From assembly GCF_018274385.1 (NCBI RefSeq), contig NZ_JAAFYZ010000077.1, positions 1 to 40,935 of the forward strand: a stretch of 40,935 bases of DNA, read 5' to 3'. The DNA is from Catenulispora pinistramenti. GTDB lineage: Bacteria; Actinomycetota; Actinomycetes; Streptomycetales; Catenulisporaceae. Under the pieces are notes generated by a model. That model had not been told where the DNA came from and searched no databases. It worked only from the letters and a program-made list of their open reading frames with translations. This document shows, in pieces, positions 1 through 8,769 of this stretch (positions are counted from its first letter, which is position 1; the number at the start of each line of letters is the position of its first letter). The position numbers were made by a program, and so were the translations under genes.

Positions 1-20
1 CAGATGTGTATAAGCGACAG
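1..20. other. Nextera transposase adapter remnant
   Basis: Bases 2-20 match the 19-bp Tn5 mosaic end used in Illumina Nextera libraries at 18 of 19 positions (C instead of A at window base 15). The C at base 1 also fits the read-1 adapter. The match stops exactly where the reading frame of the first gene becomes normal. This is library sequence, not genome, and marks a contig end. Confidence 0.9.
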
Positions 21-1153
21 GCGGGGGCCAGGGCCGGGACGGCGGGGTTGACGCCGTTGGCGGCGGTGAGCGGGCCCGCGGCGGCGCCCTTCGGGTCGCG
101 GAATCCGGCTTTTTGCAGGGTGCTGATGCCGGAGGCGCTGTGCAGCAGGGTCTGGAAGTCGGCCGCGGCCTTGGCGTGGGCGGCGTCGAGGCTGGAGCTG
201 ATGGTGTAGGGGTAGTCCATCATCATCGTGCCCATGCCGGGGTCGGACGGGTAGAGCGCGACCAGCGGGGTGGCCGGGCCGGCGGCGTTGTAGGCGGCGA
301 TCTTCTGTTCGGTGGCGGGGAAGGCGGCGATGCCGCCGGAGCCGGCGGCGGTGGCGCCCTTGGTCGGCAGGTCGGCGAGCAGGGAGGTCATGGAGCTGGA
401 GACTGTGGTGCTCATGACGCGGTAGACCTGGGTGAGGTTCTGCAGGGCTTGCTGCTGCTGGGTTTTGTCGGTGCCGGCCGGGGCGAGCACGGCCGAGCGC
501 AGCATGGTGATCGCGGCGAGACCGGGTCCTGAGGTGGTCGGGTCGGGCACGGCGGTCTGGAGTTTGGTGCTCTTGAAGTTGGCGAGCAGGTCCGTCCAGC
601 CGAACGGCTTGGCGGGCCAGCCGTCGGCGGCGGCGACCGGCTTGGGCATCCCGATCACCAGCGGGCTGGTGGCGATCGGCGCGGGATCGGCGGCCAACGA
701 CTTCACGCCAGCGGTGCGGGCCAGATCGAGCCACATGCCGCTGTCCGGGATCCACACGTCCGGGGCGCTGGTGACGTCGCCGCCCTTGGCGGTGCCGGTC
801 AGGAACGCCTCGACCGCGGAGGCTTCGGCGCTGGTGACGTTGACGTGCAGGCAGGGGTCGGTCATGGCGTCGGCGACGGCCTTGACCGCGGTGGAGACGT
901 CGGGGTTGGCGTCGACGTTCAGCGTGGTCGGCGTCTTGCAGGACGGGCCGGAGGCCTGTGCGGTGTGGACGCTCGTGCTGCCGGTGCTGGAGGTGTGCTT
1001 CTTGGTGTAGAGCACGTATCCGCCGCCGGCCGCGAGCACGATCGCCGCTCCCAGGGCGACGAGCCCGGTCGGGAACGACGATCCGCCGGAGCCGCCGCCC
1101 CGGCCGCGGGGGGTGTTGTCGGGGCCTTCATAGGACCGATGCCTGCCTGCCAC
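21..1153 (-). CDS. membrane-anchored extracellular substrate-binding protein, C-terminus cut off
   Basis: About 377 residues are visible and the frame is open to the contig edge, so the C-terminus is missing. It starts at GTG 1153 with MAGRHRSYEGPDN, then a Gly/Arg-rich stretch, one membrane segment (GLVALGAAIVLAAGGGYVLY) and a Ser/Thr-rich linker. After that comes a periplasmic-binding-protein-like domain with motifs such as NVDANPDVSTAVKAVAD, DVWIPDSGMWLDLAR and PLVIGMPKPVA. In actinomycetes this layout is typical of proteins whose N-terminal solute-binding domain is followed by a von Willebrand A domain; that second half would lie outside the window. An AAAGGGAT purine stretch lies upstream of the GTG. 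The ligand is unknown. It is divergent from the ligase-like gene at 1277. Confidence 0.75.
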
Positions 1154-1276
1154 GGGTGGTCACGATCCCTTTCGTCGCTGAATGTCCGACAGTAATCTGA
1201 GTTGGAGTGTCGGCCGGATGGTGTGGTGGGCGTCCCGCGTAGGTGCCGCGGGCGGAGATGGCAAAGGGGCGCGCCT

Positions 1277-2764
1277 GTGGGCGAGCGTGTGGTCGCGACC
1301 GAGTTCACCGGGGCCGATCGGACGCGGTTCCGGGAGCGGCTGCGTGCGGGCTTCGAGGTGTTCCGCCGCATGCTGGCCGAGGACCGGTTCGAACGCGGCC
1401 GCACCCTGATGGGTGTGGAGCTGGAGCTGGACCTGGTCGGTCCGACCGGCCGGCCGGTGATGGTGAACCAGGACGTGCTCTCGCGGATCGCCAGCCGCGA
1501 TTTCCAGACCGAGCTGGGTCAGTTCAATCTGGAGGTGAACATCGCCCCGCACAAGCTGGTGGGGACGGTGTTCTCCGAGCTGGCCGAGGAGTTGCGGACG
1601 TCGCTGGCCTACGCCGACCGGCAGGCGCGCGCCGCCGGTGCCCGGATCCTGATGATCGGGATTCTGCCGACGCTGGACGAGGCGCACATGATCGTCGAGA
1701 ACTTCTCGGACGAGGATCGCTATTTCTTGTTGAACGACGAGATCGTGCAGGTGCGGGGCGAGGATTTCCTGGTGCAGATCGATGGGGTGGAGCGGTTGCG
1801 CACCACGTTCGCGTCGATCATGCCGGAGGCGTGTAATACCTCGGTGCAGTTTCATCTGCAGGTGTCGCCGGAGACGTTCGCCGGGGCGTGGAACGCGGCG
1901 CAGGCGATCGCCGGGGTGCAGGTGGCGTTGGGGGCGAACTCGCCGTTCTTGTTCGGTCGGGAGTTGTGGGCGGAGACCCGGATCCCGTTGTTCGAGCAGG
2001 CGACTGATTTCCGGGTGGAGGAGTTGGCGGCGCAGGGGGTGCGGCCGCGGGTGTGGTTCGGGGAGCGCTGGATTTCCTCGCCGCTGGATTTGTTCGAGGA
2101 GAATCTGCGGTATTTCACGGCTTTGTTGCCGGTGTGTTCTGACGAGGATCCGGAGAAGGTGTTGGCTGAGGGCGGGATTCCGCATCTGCCGGAGCTGCGG
2201 TTGCACAACGGCACTGTGTATCGGTGGAACCGGCCGGTGTATGACGTGGCGCGGGGCAAGCCGCATCTGCGGGTGGAGAACCGGGTGTTGCCGGCCGGGC
2301 CGACGGTGGTCGATGTGTTGGCGAACGCCGCGTTCTTCTATGGGTGTGTGAAGGCGATGATGGACGATCCCGATCCGGTGTGGGGTCATCTGGCCTTCGC
2401 TGATGCCGCGCGGAATCTGCACGATGCGGCGCGTTTCGGTCTGGCCGCGGAGTTGGAGTGGCGCCGGGATCGCTATAGCGGTCCGGTTTCGGTGCCGGAG
2501 CTGGTGTTGTCGGAGTTGTTGCCGACGGCGCGTCGTGGTCTGGACGCGCTCGGTATCGATCGGCATGACCGGGACGAGTTCTTGGGGATCATCGAGGGTC
2601 GTTGCCGGACCGGTCGTAACGGGGCGACGTGGTTGTCGGGGGAGTTCCATCGGCTGGTGGATGACGAGGGTCTGGATCGGGCGTCGGCGCTGGAGCGGTT
2701 GACGATCGAGTATTCGGATCTGATGCTCGGCGGCGCGCCGGCGCACACGTGGGCGCTGGGCTGA
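1277..2764 (+). CDS. glutamate-cysteine ligase family 2 (GCS2) protein
   Basis: A 495-residue cytoplasmic enzyme of the GCS2 carboxylate-amine ligase family. The characteristic GVELELD strand is near residue 47, followed by RIASRDFQTELGQFNLEVNI, a GANSPFLFGRELW segment, GERW and the nucleotide/substrate-site segment RVENRVLPAGPT. The length is normal for the roughly 500-residue actinobacterial branch. I chose GTG 1277 because AAAGGGG sits 7-8 bases upstream and the protein then begins MGERVVA like its relatives; the frame stays open upstream to 1202. The family joins an amino acid to the gamma-carboxyl of glutamate, but actinomycetes make mycothiol rather than glutathione, so the true product is uncertain. 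It is monocistronic and divergent from the binding-protein gene. Confidence 0.88.
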   Translation: MGERVVATEFTGADRTRFRERLRAGFEVFRRMLAEDRFERGRTLMGVELELDLVGPTGRPVMVNQDVLSRIASRDFQTELGQFNLEVNIAPHKLVGTVFSELAEELRTSLAYADRQARAAGARILMIGILPTLDEAHMIVENFSDEDRYFLLNDEIVQVRGEDFLVQIDGVERLRTTFASIMPEACNTSVQFHLQVSPETFAGAWNAAQAIAGVQVALGANSPFLFGRELWAETRIPLFEQATDFRVEELAAQGVRPRVWFGERWISSPLDLFEENLRYFTALLPVCSDEDPEKVLAEGGIPHLPELRLHNGTVYRWNRPVYDVARGKPHLRVENRVLPAGPTVVDVLANAAFFYGCVKAMMDDPDPVWGHLAFADAARNLHDAARFGLAAELEWRRDRYSGPVSVPELVLSELLPTARRGLDALGIDRHDRDEFLGIIEGRCRTGRNGATWLSGEFHRLVDDEGLDRASALERLTIEYSDLMLGGAPAHTWALG

Positions 2765-3072
2765 GCCCGCGTTCCCGTCCGTGTTCCGCCGCCGGTTCAT
2801 CCGACGTCCGCCTTTCGCCGTTTCCTGTGGTCAAGGGGTGTGTCCGACGCTTATGTCCCGCTGCTGCGGAACAGTAGTTCTGGTGTGAACGGGTGGACAA
2901 GAGAAAACCCGGGTTTACCTGGCGTCCGCTCCCACTTCGTTACCGGAAGGTGATCGAGGGTCCGGCGTGCCGACCGGTGCCGACCCGTTCAGCGCTTCGG
3001 CTGCGATGATGCGTTACGGCAGTGCCGGGCGGCGAACGGTGTCCGGGCGGTGGACGAGGGTGAGGAGCCGGC
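2765..3072. other. intergenic region, no gene seen
   Basis: 308 bases separate the ligase-like gene from the CPBP gene. I see no convincing ORF, RNA or terminator. A 12-base direct repeat (ggtggacgaggg) at the right end partly lies in the start region of the next gene. The promoter of that gene is presumably here. Confidence 0.4.
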
Positions 3073-3876
3073 GTGGCGGTGGTGGACGAGGGTGTGGTGC
3101 CCATGGGGGGCGGTCCGGTGCCGGAGGCGCGGTGGCGGACGCTGCTGCGGTTCGAGGTGCTGGTGGTGCTGGCCCTGTCGTTCGGCCAGTCCGCGGTGTA
3201 CTCGTTCGTGTCGATCATCGCCAAGCTGACCGCGAAGCAGGCGCTGAACAAGCAGGCGGCCGGGCTGAACGCCTCGGAGTCGCCGCGGCCGTGGCTGGAC
3301 TTCACGTATCAGGTGCTGGATCTGGGGTTCAGCGTGGTGATCGTGGCGCTGGTGGCGTATCTGCTGATGCGGGAGAACGCCTCGCTGCGCACGCTCGGGT
3401 TCGACTTCGCCGGCCGCTGGCGGGACTGGGCCCGCGGGGCGGTGGTCGCGGCCGGGATCGGCGGGGCCGGGCTGGCGTTGTATGTGGTCGCGCACGCGAT
3501 GAACCTCAACGCGACCGTGATCCCGACCACGCTGCCGGACGTGTGGTGGCGGGTGCCGATCCTGGTGCTGGACGCGTTCCGTAACGGGGTCACCGAGGAG
3601 GTCGTGGTCCTGGGTTACCTGCTGCGCCGGTTCGAGCAGCTGGGGTTCTCCCGGACCCGTTCGGAGATCATGTCCTCGTTGGTGCGTGGGTCGTATCACC
3701 TTTATCAGGGTTTCGGCGGGTTCGTCGGGAACTTCGTCATGGGCCTGATCTTCTGCCGGGCCTACCGGCGCTGGGGCCGGGTGATGCCGCTGGTGGTGGC
3801 GCACGGGCTGATCGACAGCGTGACGTTCGTGGGCTGGATCTACGTGGCGCCGCACATTTCGTGGCTACCGAAGTGA
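3073..3876 (+). CDS. CPBP (CAAX/Abi) family intramembrane protease homologue
   Basis: 267 residues with about seven hydrophobic segments. The CPBP signature is present: TEEVVVLGYL (Glu175-Glu176), SYH with His209, and HGLID with His244, which together form the intramembrane zinc-type site in the family. The Arg of the usual EExxxR motif is Leu here, a variant I recall from actinobacterial members. GTG 3073 is preceded by GAGGAG five bases upstream. Relatives cleave prenylated proteins in eukaryotes and act in bacteriocin self-immunity in some bacteria; no substrate can be named here. It lies 48 bp upstream of the VOC gene on the same strand and may be co-transcribed with it. Confidence 0.85.
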   Translation: MAVVDEGVVPMGGGPVPEARWRTLLRFEVLVVLALSFGQSAVYSFVSIIAKLTAKQALNKQAAGLNASESPRPWLDFTYQVLDLGFSVVIVALVAYLLMRENASLRTLGFDFAGRWRDWARGAVVAAGIGGAGLALYVVAHAMNLNATVIPTTLPDVWWRVPILVLDAFRNGVTEEVVVLGYLLRRFEQLGFSRTRSEIMSSLVRGSYHLYQGFGGFVGNFVMGLIFCRAYRRWGRVMPLVVAHGLIDSVTFVGWIYVAPHISWLPK

Positions 3877-3924
3877 GGCCGGTGCGGCTAATCTGACGCA
3901 CCGTCAGAAGAGGGAGGGTGTCCG

Positions 3925-4305
3925 GTGGCGGACGAGACGGCCGGCAAGAAGGCAGATGAGACGGCGGGCGAGAAGGCTTTGAGCTTGGCCTCGGTGTTCC
4001 CGGCGGCCCGGCTGGCCGACGGCGTGCAGTTCCTGGCCGCGGTGCTGGGGATCGAGCCGACATTCGTGGACGGCGAGCGCTGGGCCCAGTTCGACCTGGG
4101 CGGCGCGCGGCTGGCGCTGGCCTCCGGCGCCGAGTCCTCGGGCGCGGCGCGGGTGATGGTGAAGGTCGCCGACGCCGCGGCCACCGCCGAGCGGCTGGGC
4201 GCGGCCGGCTATGACGTCGCCGGCCCGGTCGCCGGTCCGCATGAGGTGCGGTTCTCGGTGACCGGGCCGGATGGGTGGTCGGTGGTCGTGTACCAGCCTG
4301 TGTGA
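3925..4305 (+). CDS. VOC (glyoxalase-like) family protein
   Basis: 126 residues. After a charged N-terminal tail with an internal duplication (ADETAGKK / ADETAGEK) comes one vicinal-oxygen-chelate unit: FPAARLADGVQFLAAVLG, WAQFDLGGARLALA, a middle MVKVADAAATAERL and the closing VTGPDGWSVVVYQPV. Single-domain VOC proteins dimerise to make the metal or ligand site. The usual metal-binding His/Glu positions are not all obvious, so it could be a binding protein (drug resistance or antitoxin-like) rather than an enzyme. GTG 3925 has AGGGAGG eight bases upstream. The convergent neighbour begins at 4381. Confidence 0.75.
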   Translation: MADETAGKKADETAGEKALSLASVFPAARLADGVQFLAAVLGIEPTFVDGERWAQFDLGGARLALASGAESSGAARVMVKVADAAATAERLGAAGYDVAGPVAGPHEVRFSVTGPDGWSVVVYQPV

Positions 4306-4380
4306 GGCCGGCACCGGGCTCTGTGAGTCGGGTACCGGCCTCTGTGAGGCTCGCCGGTGGTGTCGCTGGTGCGTCGAGCT

Positions 4381-5193
4381 CTAAGCCGCCGGGAAGGCTG
4401 GCGCTTGTACTACCTGCACCGCCGGGGCGGTCTCGACGCCGCTGTCCGGCAGCGGCTTCACCAGGTGCGGCTCCACGGTCACCACGGCCGGCGGCGGGGT
4501 CTCCAGCACCGGCTCCAGGGCCGCGGTGGCGGCGCGGTCCAGGTAGCGCTGCAGCCGGGCCTCCAGGTTGGCCTTGGCCGCCGGCCACTCGGCGCGGACG
4601 ATCGAGAACAGGGCGCTGTCGCGCACGCCGCCGTCGGCGGCCGGGAAGTGCGCGCGCTTGATGCCCTCGAACTGCGCGCCCAGGGCGCTGATCGCGGCCC
4701 GGCTGCGGGTGTTGCGCACGTCGGTCTTCAGGCTGACCCGGTGCACGTCCCAGGTCTCGAAGGCGTAGGTGAGCATCATCAGCTTGGCCTCGGTGTTGAT
4801 CCCGGTGCGCTGGGCCGACGGGTGCAGCCAGGTGGAGCCGATCTCGGCGGCGTCCGGGCGGCCGTCGGGGTTGACGTGCCCGTGCCGCGGCGGCCACACC
4901 CCGGCCCGCCAGTATTCGAGTTCTCGTAGGCGCGAGGTGCCCACGATGCGTTCCTGGCCGGTCAGCGGGTCGATCGCGAAGGTGGTGAACGGGACGGCGA
5001 CCCCGGCGGCGAGATCCGAGGCCGCCAGCGTCACATACCGCACGACTGCGTCGTGGTCGCGCGGCACGTAGGTGAAGTCGTAAGTGGACCGGTCGGCGGT
5101 GGCCGCGAACAGCAGGCCTTCGATGTGGTCCGGTCGCATGGGCTCCAGGCGGCACAGGCGGCCTCGGAGCATGACGGGGGAACGCATGCGCAT
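4381..5193 (-). CDS. GNAT family N-acetyltransferase (RimJ/RimL-like)
   Basis: 270 residues from ATG 5193. The acetyltransferase domain begins MLRGRLCRLEPMRPDHIEGL and includes the acceptor-site strand EIGSTWLHPSAQRTGINTEA, a relaxed form of the acetyl-CoA binding loop, then KLMMLTYAFETW and the motif NTRSRAAISALGAQFEG typical of the RimJ/RimL group. These enzymes acetylate protein N-termini, amino acids or antibiotics. After about residue 215 a Pro/Val/Ala-rich tail of some 50 residues looks disordered. The frame is open upstream to 5352, but that extension is Arg/Pro-rich and lacks family similarity, so I set the start at 5193. No clear Shine-Dalgarno sequence is visible. Confidence 0.8.
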   Translation of the reverse strand: MRMRSPVMLRGRLCRLEPMRPDHIEGLLFAATADRSTYDFTYVPRDHDAVVRYVTLAASDLAAGVAVPFTTFAIDPLTGQERIVGTSRLRELEYWRAGVWPPRHGHVNPDGRPDAAEIGSTWLHPSAQRTGINTEAKLMMLTYAFETWDVHRVSLKTDVRNTRSRAAISALGAQFEGIKRAHFPAADGGVRDSALFSIVRAEWPAAKANLEARLQRYLDRAATAALEPVLETPPPAVVTVEPHLVKPLPDSGVETAPAVQVVQAPAFPAA

Positions 5194-5707
5194 ATCATCC
5201 ACGACCCGACGGCCCTCGGCGCGCGACACGACAAGTTGGCACTCTTGCGGGGTAATGACGCAGGTCAGGACGCTGGTTCGGGGCGCCTTGGAGGGGGCGC
5301 GCAGAGGTTCGGCGCGCCTGGGCGGGCACCGGCCGGCGCCGGTGCGTGACATCGGGGTTTCCCCTACGGGTCCGGCCGATGTCCGAGGTGTGACTCACCG
5401 GTGCCCGGCGGCCCGGGAGCCGCGCGCGAGCCGCTTGGACGCCGCCGGGAACGCGTTCGGAGAGCGCGCCGCGGAAAACGCCCCAAAACGGCCCCGCCGA
5501 AGGGCCGCGGGCCGGTTTCACAGGTCTCGCGCGGGACTCGGTCCGGAGATGATCCGGTGTGGTGACTGGCGTGCGGCGGGGGTAGTGCCGGATACTCCCG
5601 TTGTCGTGCCGGTTGTCGGCCGGTGTGATTTTCTTTGGTGGGTCCTCGGCGAGGGTCGCCGGGTGGGGACATGGCTCGGAACGGGCTCGAAATTGGGAGA
5701 GGCAAGC
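5194..5707. other. 514-bp divergent intergenic region
   Basis: This lies between the acetyltransferase and TPR-protein starts, so it must hold both promoters. A perfect 7-bp inverted repeat with a 4-base loop (caccggc cggc gccggtg) lies near 5330-5347, but it is common in DNA this GC-rich. I see no ORF with normal codon character and no RNA gene. Confidence 0.4.
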
Positions 5708-6856
5708 GTGGCCGAGGTAGAGCAGCAGATCGGCGGGGCGGATGAGGCCGACGGGCTCCAGGTCGGTGGCGCCGATGCGGTGACGGAGCTGGAGACGCAG
5801 GCACCGGCGGCGGCGTTCGACGCCGACCCCGTGGTGGCCGCGGGGTTCGTGGCGTTCGAGGCCGGGGACCTGGCGGCGGCCGAGCGGGTCTTCGCCCCGG
5901 CCGCGGCCGGCGGCGGCCGGGCGGCGATGTTCGGACTGGGCCTGGTGTATCAGGCCCGTGACGACTTCGACCAGGCGGTGCGCTGGTACGCGGCGGCGGC
6001 CGAGCTCGGCGAGGCCGAGGCGGCGAACAACCTGGGCACGTTGCTGGCGGTGCGCGGCGAGAACGACGCGGCGGTGGCCTGGCTCAGCCAGGCGGTCGCG
6101 CTGGGTTCCTCGGAGGCCGCGGTGAACCTGGGCCGGATGAACCACTGGGACAACCCGGCCGAGGCCGAGTTCTGGTACCGGCGCGGCGCCGAGGCCGAGG
6201 TCGGCTCGGCGATGGCGAACATCGGCGTGCTGGCCCAGCGCCGCGGCGACCTGGCCCAGGCCGCCGAGTGGTACCGCAAGGCGGTCCAGGCCGGCGAGGT
6301 CCGCGCGGTCAACAACCTGGGCAACGTGCTGCTGATGCAGGGCGAGGTCGAGGAGGCCATGGAGTGCTTCCGGCTCGGCGCCGAGGACGGCGACGGGCAC
6401 GCACAGGTCAACTTCGCCCTGCTGTCCCTGGCCCGCGGCGAGGTCGAGGAGGCGCTGGCCGCCGCCGAGCGCGGCCGCGAATCCGACGCCCCCGGCGCCG
6501 AGGTCGTCTACGGCCAGGTGCTGCTGGCCACCGGCGACCAGCAGGGCGCCGCCGAGGCGTTCCAGCGCGCGATGAGCGCCGGGGACCCCTCCGGCGCCTA
6601 CGCCCTGGGCGTGGTCGCCGCCCAGACCGGCGCCCTGATCGACGCCGAGCGGCTGTTCCTGGCCGCCGCCAACGCCGGACACGTGCCGGCGATGTGGAAC
6701 TCGGCGGTGCTGCTCCAGCAGAGCGGCAAGCCCGAGGAGGCACTGCCGTGGTTCGAGGCCGCCGCGGCCGCCGGGCACCCCGAGGCGCAGGCCGTGCTGT
6801 CCGGGGCGATCTCGGTGCAGCCCGGCGGCGACGCCGGCGGCGTGGCCACCGCCTGA
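5708..6856 (+). CDS. TPR/Sel1-like repeat protein
   Basis: 382 residues made almost entirely of about 34-36 residue helix-turn-helix repeats. Recurrent blocks include AAMFGLGLVYQARDDFDQAVRWY, AANNLGTLLAVRGENDAAVAWL, AMANIGVLAQRRGDLAQAAEWY and AVNNLGNVLLMQGEVEEAMECF. The N-x-L-G and A-x-x-W-Y/F spacing fits tetratricopeptide or Sel1 repeats, about nine units from residue 60 to the end. Such solenoids are protein-interaction scaffolds; no catalytic domain is present. There is no signal peptide, so it is probably cytoplasmic. GTG 5708 is supported by GGGAGAGGC just upstream; the frame is open much further upstream but the extension looks like non-coding GC-rich sequence. A strong terminator follows at 6898. 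Confidence 0.85.
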   Translation: MAEVEQQIGGADEADGLQVGGADAVTELETQAPAAAFDADPVVAAGFVAFEAGDLAAAERVFAPAAAGGGRAAMFGLGLVYQARDDFDQAVRWYAAAAELGEAEAANNLGTLLAVRGENDAAVAWLSQAVALGSSEAAVNLGRMNHWDNPAEAEFWYRRGAEAEVGSAMANIGVLAQRRGDLAQAAEWYRKAVQAGEVRAVNNLGNVLLMQGEVEEAMECFRLGAEDGDGHAQVNFALLSLARGEVEEALAAAERGRESDAPGAEVVYGQVLLATGDQQGAAEAFQRAMSAGDPSGAYALGVVAAQTGALIDAERLFLAAANAGHVPAMWNSAVLLQQSGKPEEALPWFEAAAAAGHPEAQAVLSGAISVQPGGDAGGVATA

Positions 6857-6897
6857 GTCAGGCGGCTTAGCCGGCCACGGTGTGGTCAACACACTGC

Positions 6898-6935
6898 AAG
6901 GGCCGGTGCGCGCGAACCCGCGCGCACCGGCCCTT
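6898..6935. terminator. bidirectional hairpin terminator between convergent genes
   Basis: A perfect 17-bp inverted repeat (arms 6898-6914 and 6919-6935) encloses a 4-base loop, aacc. It sits between the convergent TPR and PlsC genes and can serve both strands. There is no U-tract, as is usual in actinomycete hairpin terminators. Confidence 0.85.
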
Positions 6936-6970
6936 CGGCTCATGCCGGCCCTTCAGGCCTGTACCGGAGC

Positions 6971-7660
6971 CTAAGCGGCGGCCTTGCCTTCCTTCACATC
7001 CGAGGCATAGACGTGCCGGTACTCCTGCCCCGACAGCTTCTGGATCTCCTCGATCACCTCGTCGGTGATCGCCCGCCGCACCAGCGCCGGCTTGCCCAGC
7101 GCCTTGGCCTCGGCCAGGTCCAGCGGCGCCCCGATCCGCAGCGTCACCCGGCTCAGCCGCGGCAGCTTCTTGCCCGGCGGCTGCACCCGGTCGGTCCCGA
7201 TGATCCCGATCGGGATGATCGGCGCCCCCGAACGCAACGCGATCTCCGCGATGCCGGTACGCCCCCGATACAGCCTGCCATCAGGGGAGCGGGTGCCCTC
7301 CGGGTAGATGCCGAACAGCCCCCCGGCCTCCACCACCGCCACCGCCCCCTCCAACGCCGCCTGCGTGGCGTTGCGGGTGCCGGAACGGTCCACCGGCACC
7401 GCACCGGCGAACCGGGCGTAGAAGTACTTGTTCCACATGCCCTTCAGGCCGGTGGTGTTGAAGTACTCCGCCTTGGCGATGAACGTGACGTGCCGGGGCA
7501 CCACGACCGGGATGAAGAAGGAGTCTGAGAACGACAGGTGGTTGGCCGCCAGAATGGCGCCGCCGGTCGCGGGGATGTTCTCCAGGCCCTCGACCCGGGG
7601 CCGGTAGACCAGCTTCACGAGGGGTTCGACGATGAATTTCGCCGCCTGGTACACGGACAT
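6971..7660 (-). CDS. 1-acyl-sn-glycerol-3-phosphate acyltransferase (PlsC family)
   Basis: 229 residues. It has the four acyltransferase blocks of the LPLAT superfamily: NHLSFSD (residues 40-46, catalytic His and Asp), the GAVPVDR region near 87-92, YPEGTRS (119-125, substrate phosphate binding) and the PIIPIGIIGTDRV block. The enzyme would transfer an acyl group to lysophosphatidic acid at the inner face of the membrane in phospholipid synthesis; actinobacterial paralogues may instead acylate other lipids or mannosides. A hydrophobic N-terminal segment could anchor it. The start is ATG 7660. It is convergent with the TPR gene across the terminator and lies downstream of the thioesterase gene on the same strand. 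Confidence 0.92.
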   Translation of the reverse strand: MSVYQAAKFIVEPLVKLVYRPRVEGLENIPATGGAILAANHLSFSDSFFIPVVVPRHVTFIAKAEYFNTTGLKGMWNKYFYARFAGAVPVDRSGTRNATQAALEGAVAVVEAGGLFGIYPEGTRSPDGRLYRGRTGIAEIALRSGAPIIPIGIIGTDRVQPPGKKLPRLSRVTLRIGAPLDLAEAKALGKPALVRRAITDEVIEEIQKLSGQEYRHVYASDVKEGKAAA

Positions 7661-7842
7661 CTGCGCGCTGACCTCATTCTTCTTCGGGCGGCGGGTCGGG
7701 GGAGGACGCCGTCGAGACTAGCGGATCACCTTAGGGGTAACGTGCCGGCCGGCGGTGCGGTCCGGTGGCGCGCGGCCGCACGGGGGCGGCGGTGGTCGAT
7801 GCGGGCCGGTTCAGGGCCGGTCCGCGGCCGGCTCCAGTCGGC

Positions 7843-8676
7843 TCAGGGGGCGGGGTGGACCCGGAGCAGCCCTTCCTGCACGACGGTCGCGATCAGCGCC
7901 CCCTCGCGCGTGAACAGCCGCCCGGTGGCCAGGCCGCGGGCGCCGGAGGCCGAGGGGGAGGCCTGGTCGTAGAGCAGCCACTCGTCGGCGCGGGCCGGGC
8001 GGTGGAACCAGATCGCGTGGTCCAGCGAGGCGATCTGCACCTCCTTGTGCGGCAGCAGCTTGTGCCGGATCAAGGTGGTGGACAGCAAGGTGAGGTCCGA
8101 GACGTAGGCCAGGACCGCGGTGTGCAGGTGCGGGTCGTCCGGCAGCGGCGCGGAGGTGCGCAGCCACACCTGGCGCCGTTCCGGGCCGGTGTCCGGGACC
8201 CGGCGGATGTCGAAGGCGGTCCAGCGCCGGTAGAGGATGTTCCACAGCGCGTCCTCGCCGTCGTCGGCGGGGCTGGGCGGGATCGCCGGCAGCGTCTCGG
8301 GGTCCGGGGCGTCCGGGCGCGGGTCGGCGTGGTCCAGGCCGGGCTCGGGGATCTGGTAGGAGGCCGACATGACGAAGATGTTGCGGCCGTGCTGGCGGGC
8401 CACGACCCGGCGGGTGGAGAACGAGCGTCCGGTGCGGGAGCGGTCGACCTCGTAGACGATCGGCGCGGCGGGGTCGCCGGGCAGCAGGAAGTAGCCGTGC
8501 AGGGAGTGCACGCTGCGGTCCGGCTCGACGGTGGCGGTGGCCGCGGACAGGGCCTGGCCCAGGACCTGGCCGCCGAAGACGCGCTGCACGTCGGTGTCGG
8601 GGGAGGCGCCGCGGAACAGGTCGTCCTCGATCCTCTCCAGTTCGAGCAGGTCCATCAGGGACTCGAAGGTGGCCAA
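7843..8676 (-). CDS. tesB: acyl-CoA thioesterase II
   Basis: 277 residues with a double hot-dog fold of the TesB type: VFGGQVLGQAL (34-44), SLHGYFLLPGD, then the second half with YVSDLTLL (the Asp near 194 corresponds to the catalytic Asp), SLDHAIWFH (217-225) and a C-terminal Gln near 267. It hydrolyses medium- to long-chain acyl-CoA to fatty acid and CoA. I chose the TTG at 8676 because AGGAG sits 7-8 bases upstream and the family N-terminus (ATFESLMDLLELERIEDDLF) starts right there; a GTG at 8745 has no ribosome binding site and would add a Pro/Arg-rich tail. It lies next to the PlsC gene on the same strand, in keeping with acyl-lipid metabolism. Confidence 0.92.
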   Translation of the reverse strand: MATFESLMDLLELERIEDDLFRGASPDTDVQRVFGGQVLGQALSAATATVEPDRSVHSLHGYFLLPGDPAAPIVYEVDRSRTGRSFSTRRVVARQHGRNIFVMSASYQIPEPGLDHADPRPDAPDPETLPAIPPSPADDGEDALWNILYRRWTAFDIRRVPDTGPERRQVWLRTSAPLPDDPHLHTAVLAYVSDLTLLSTTLIRHKLLPHKEVQIASLDHAIWFHRPARADEWLLYDQASPSASGARGLATGRLFTREGALIATVVQEGLLRVHPAP

Positions 8677-8769
8677 GGGGCGACTCCTGGTGCGGGGGCG
8701 GGGCGGTGCCAGGCCGGGCGCGGCGTGTGGCTCGATTTTAGGCACCGCGGCGGTGCGGCGTCGGCGTGG

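Noticed and set aside
1160-2800. Long open frame on the minus strand opposite the GCS2 gene
   Set aside because: It is Arg/Pro/His-rich low-complexity sequence, the usual antisense shadow of a GC-rich gene; the plus-strand frame has clear family motifs.
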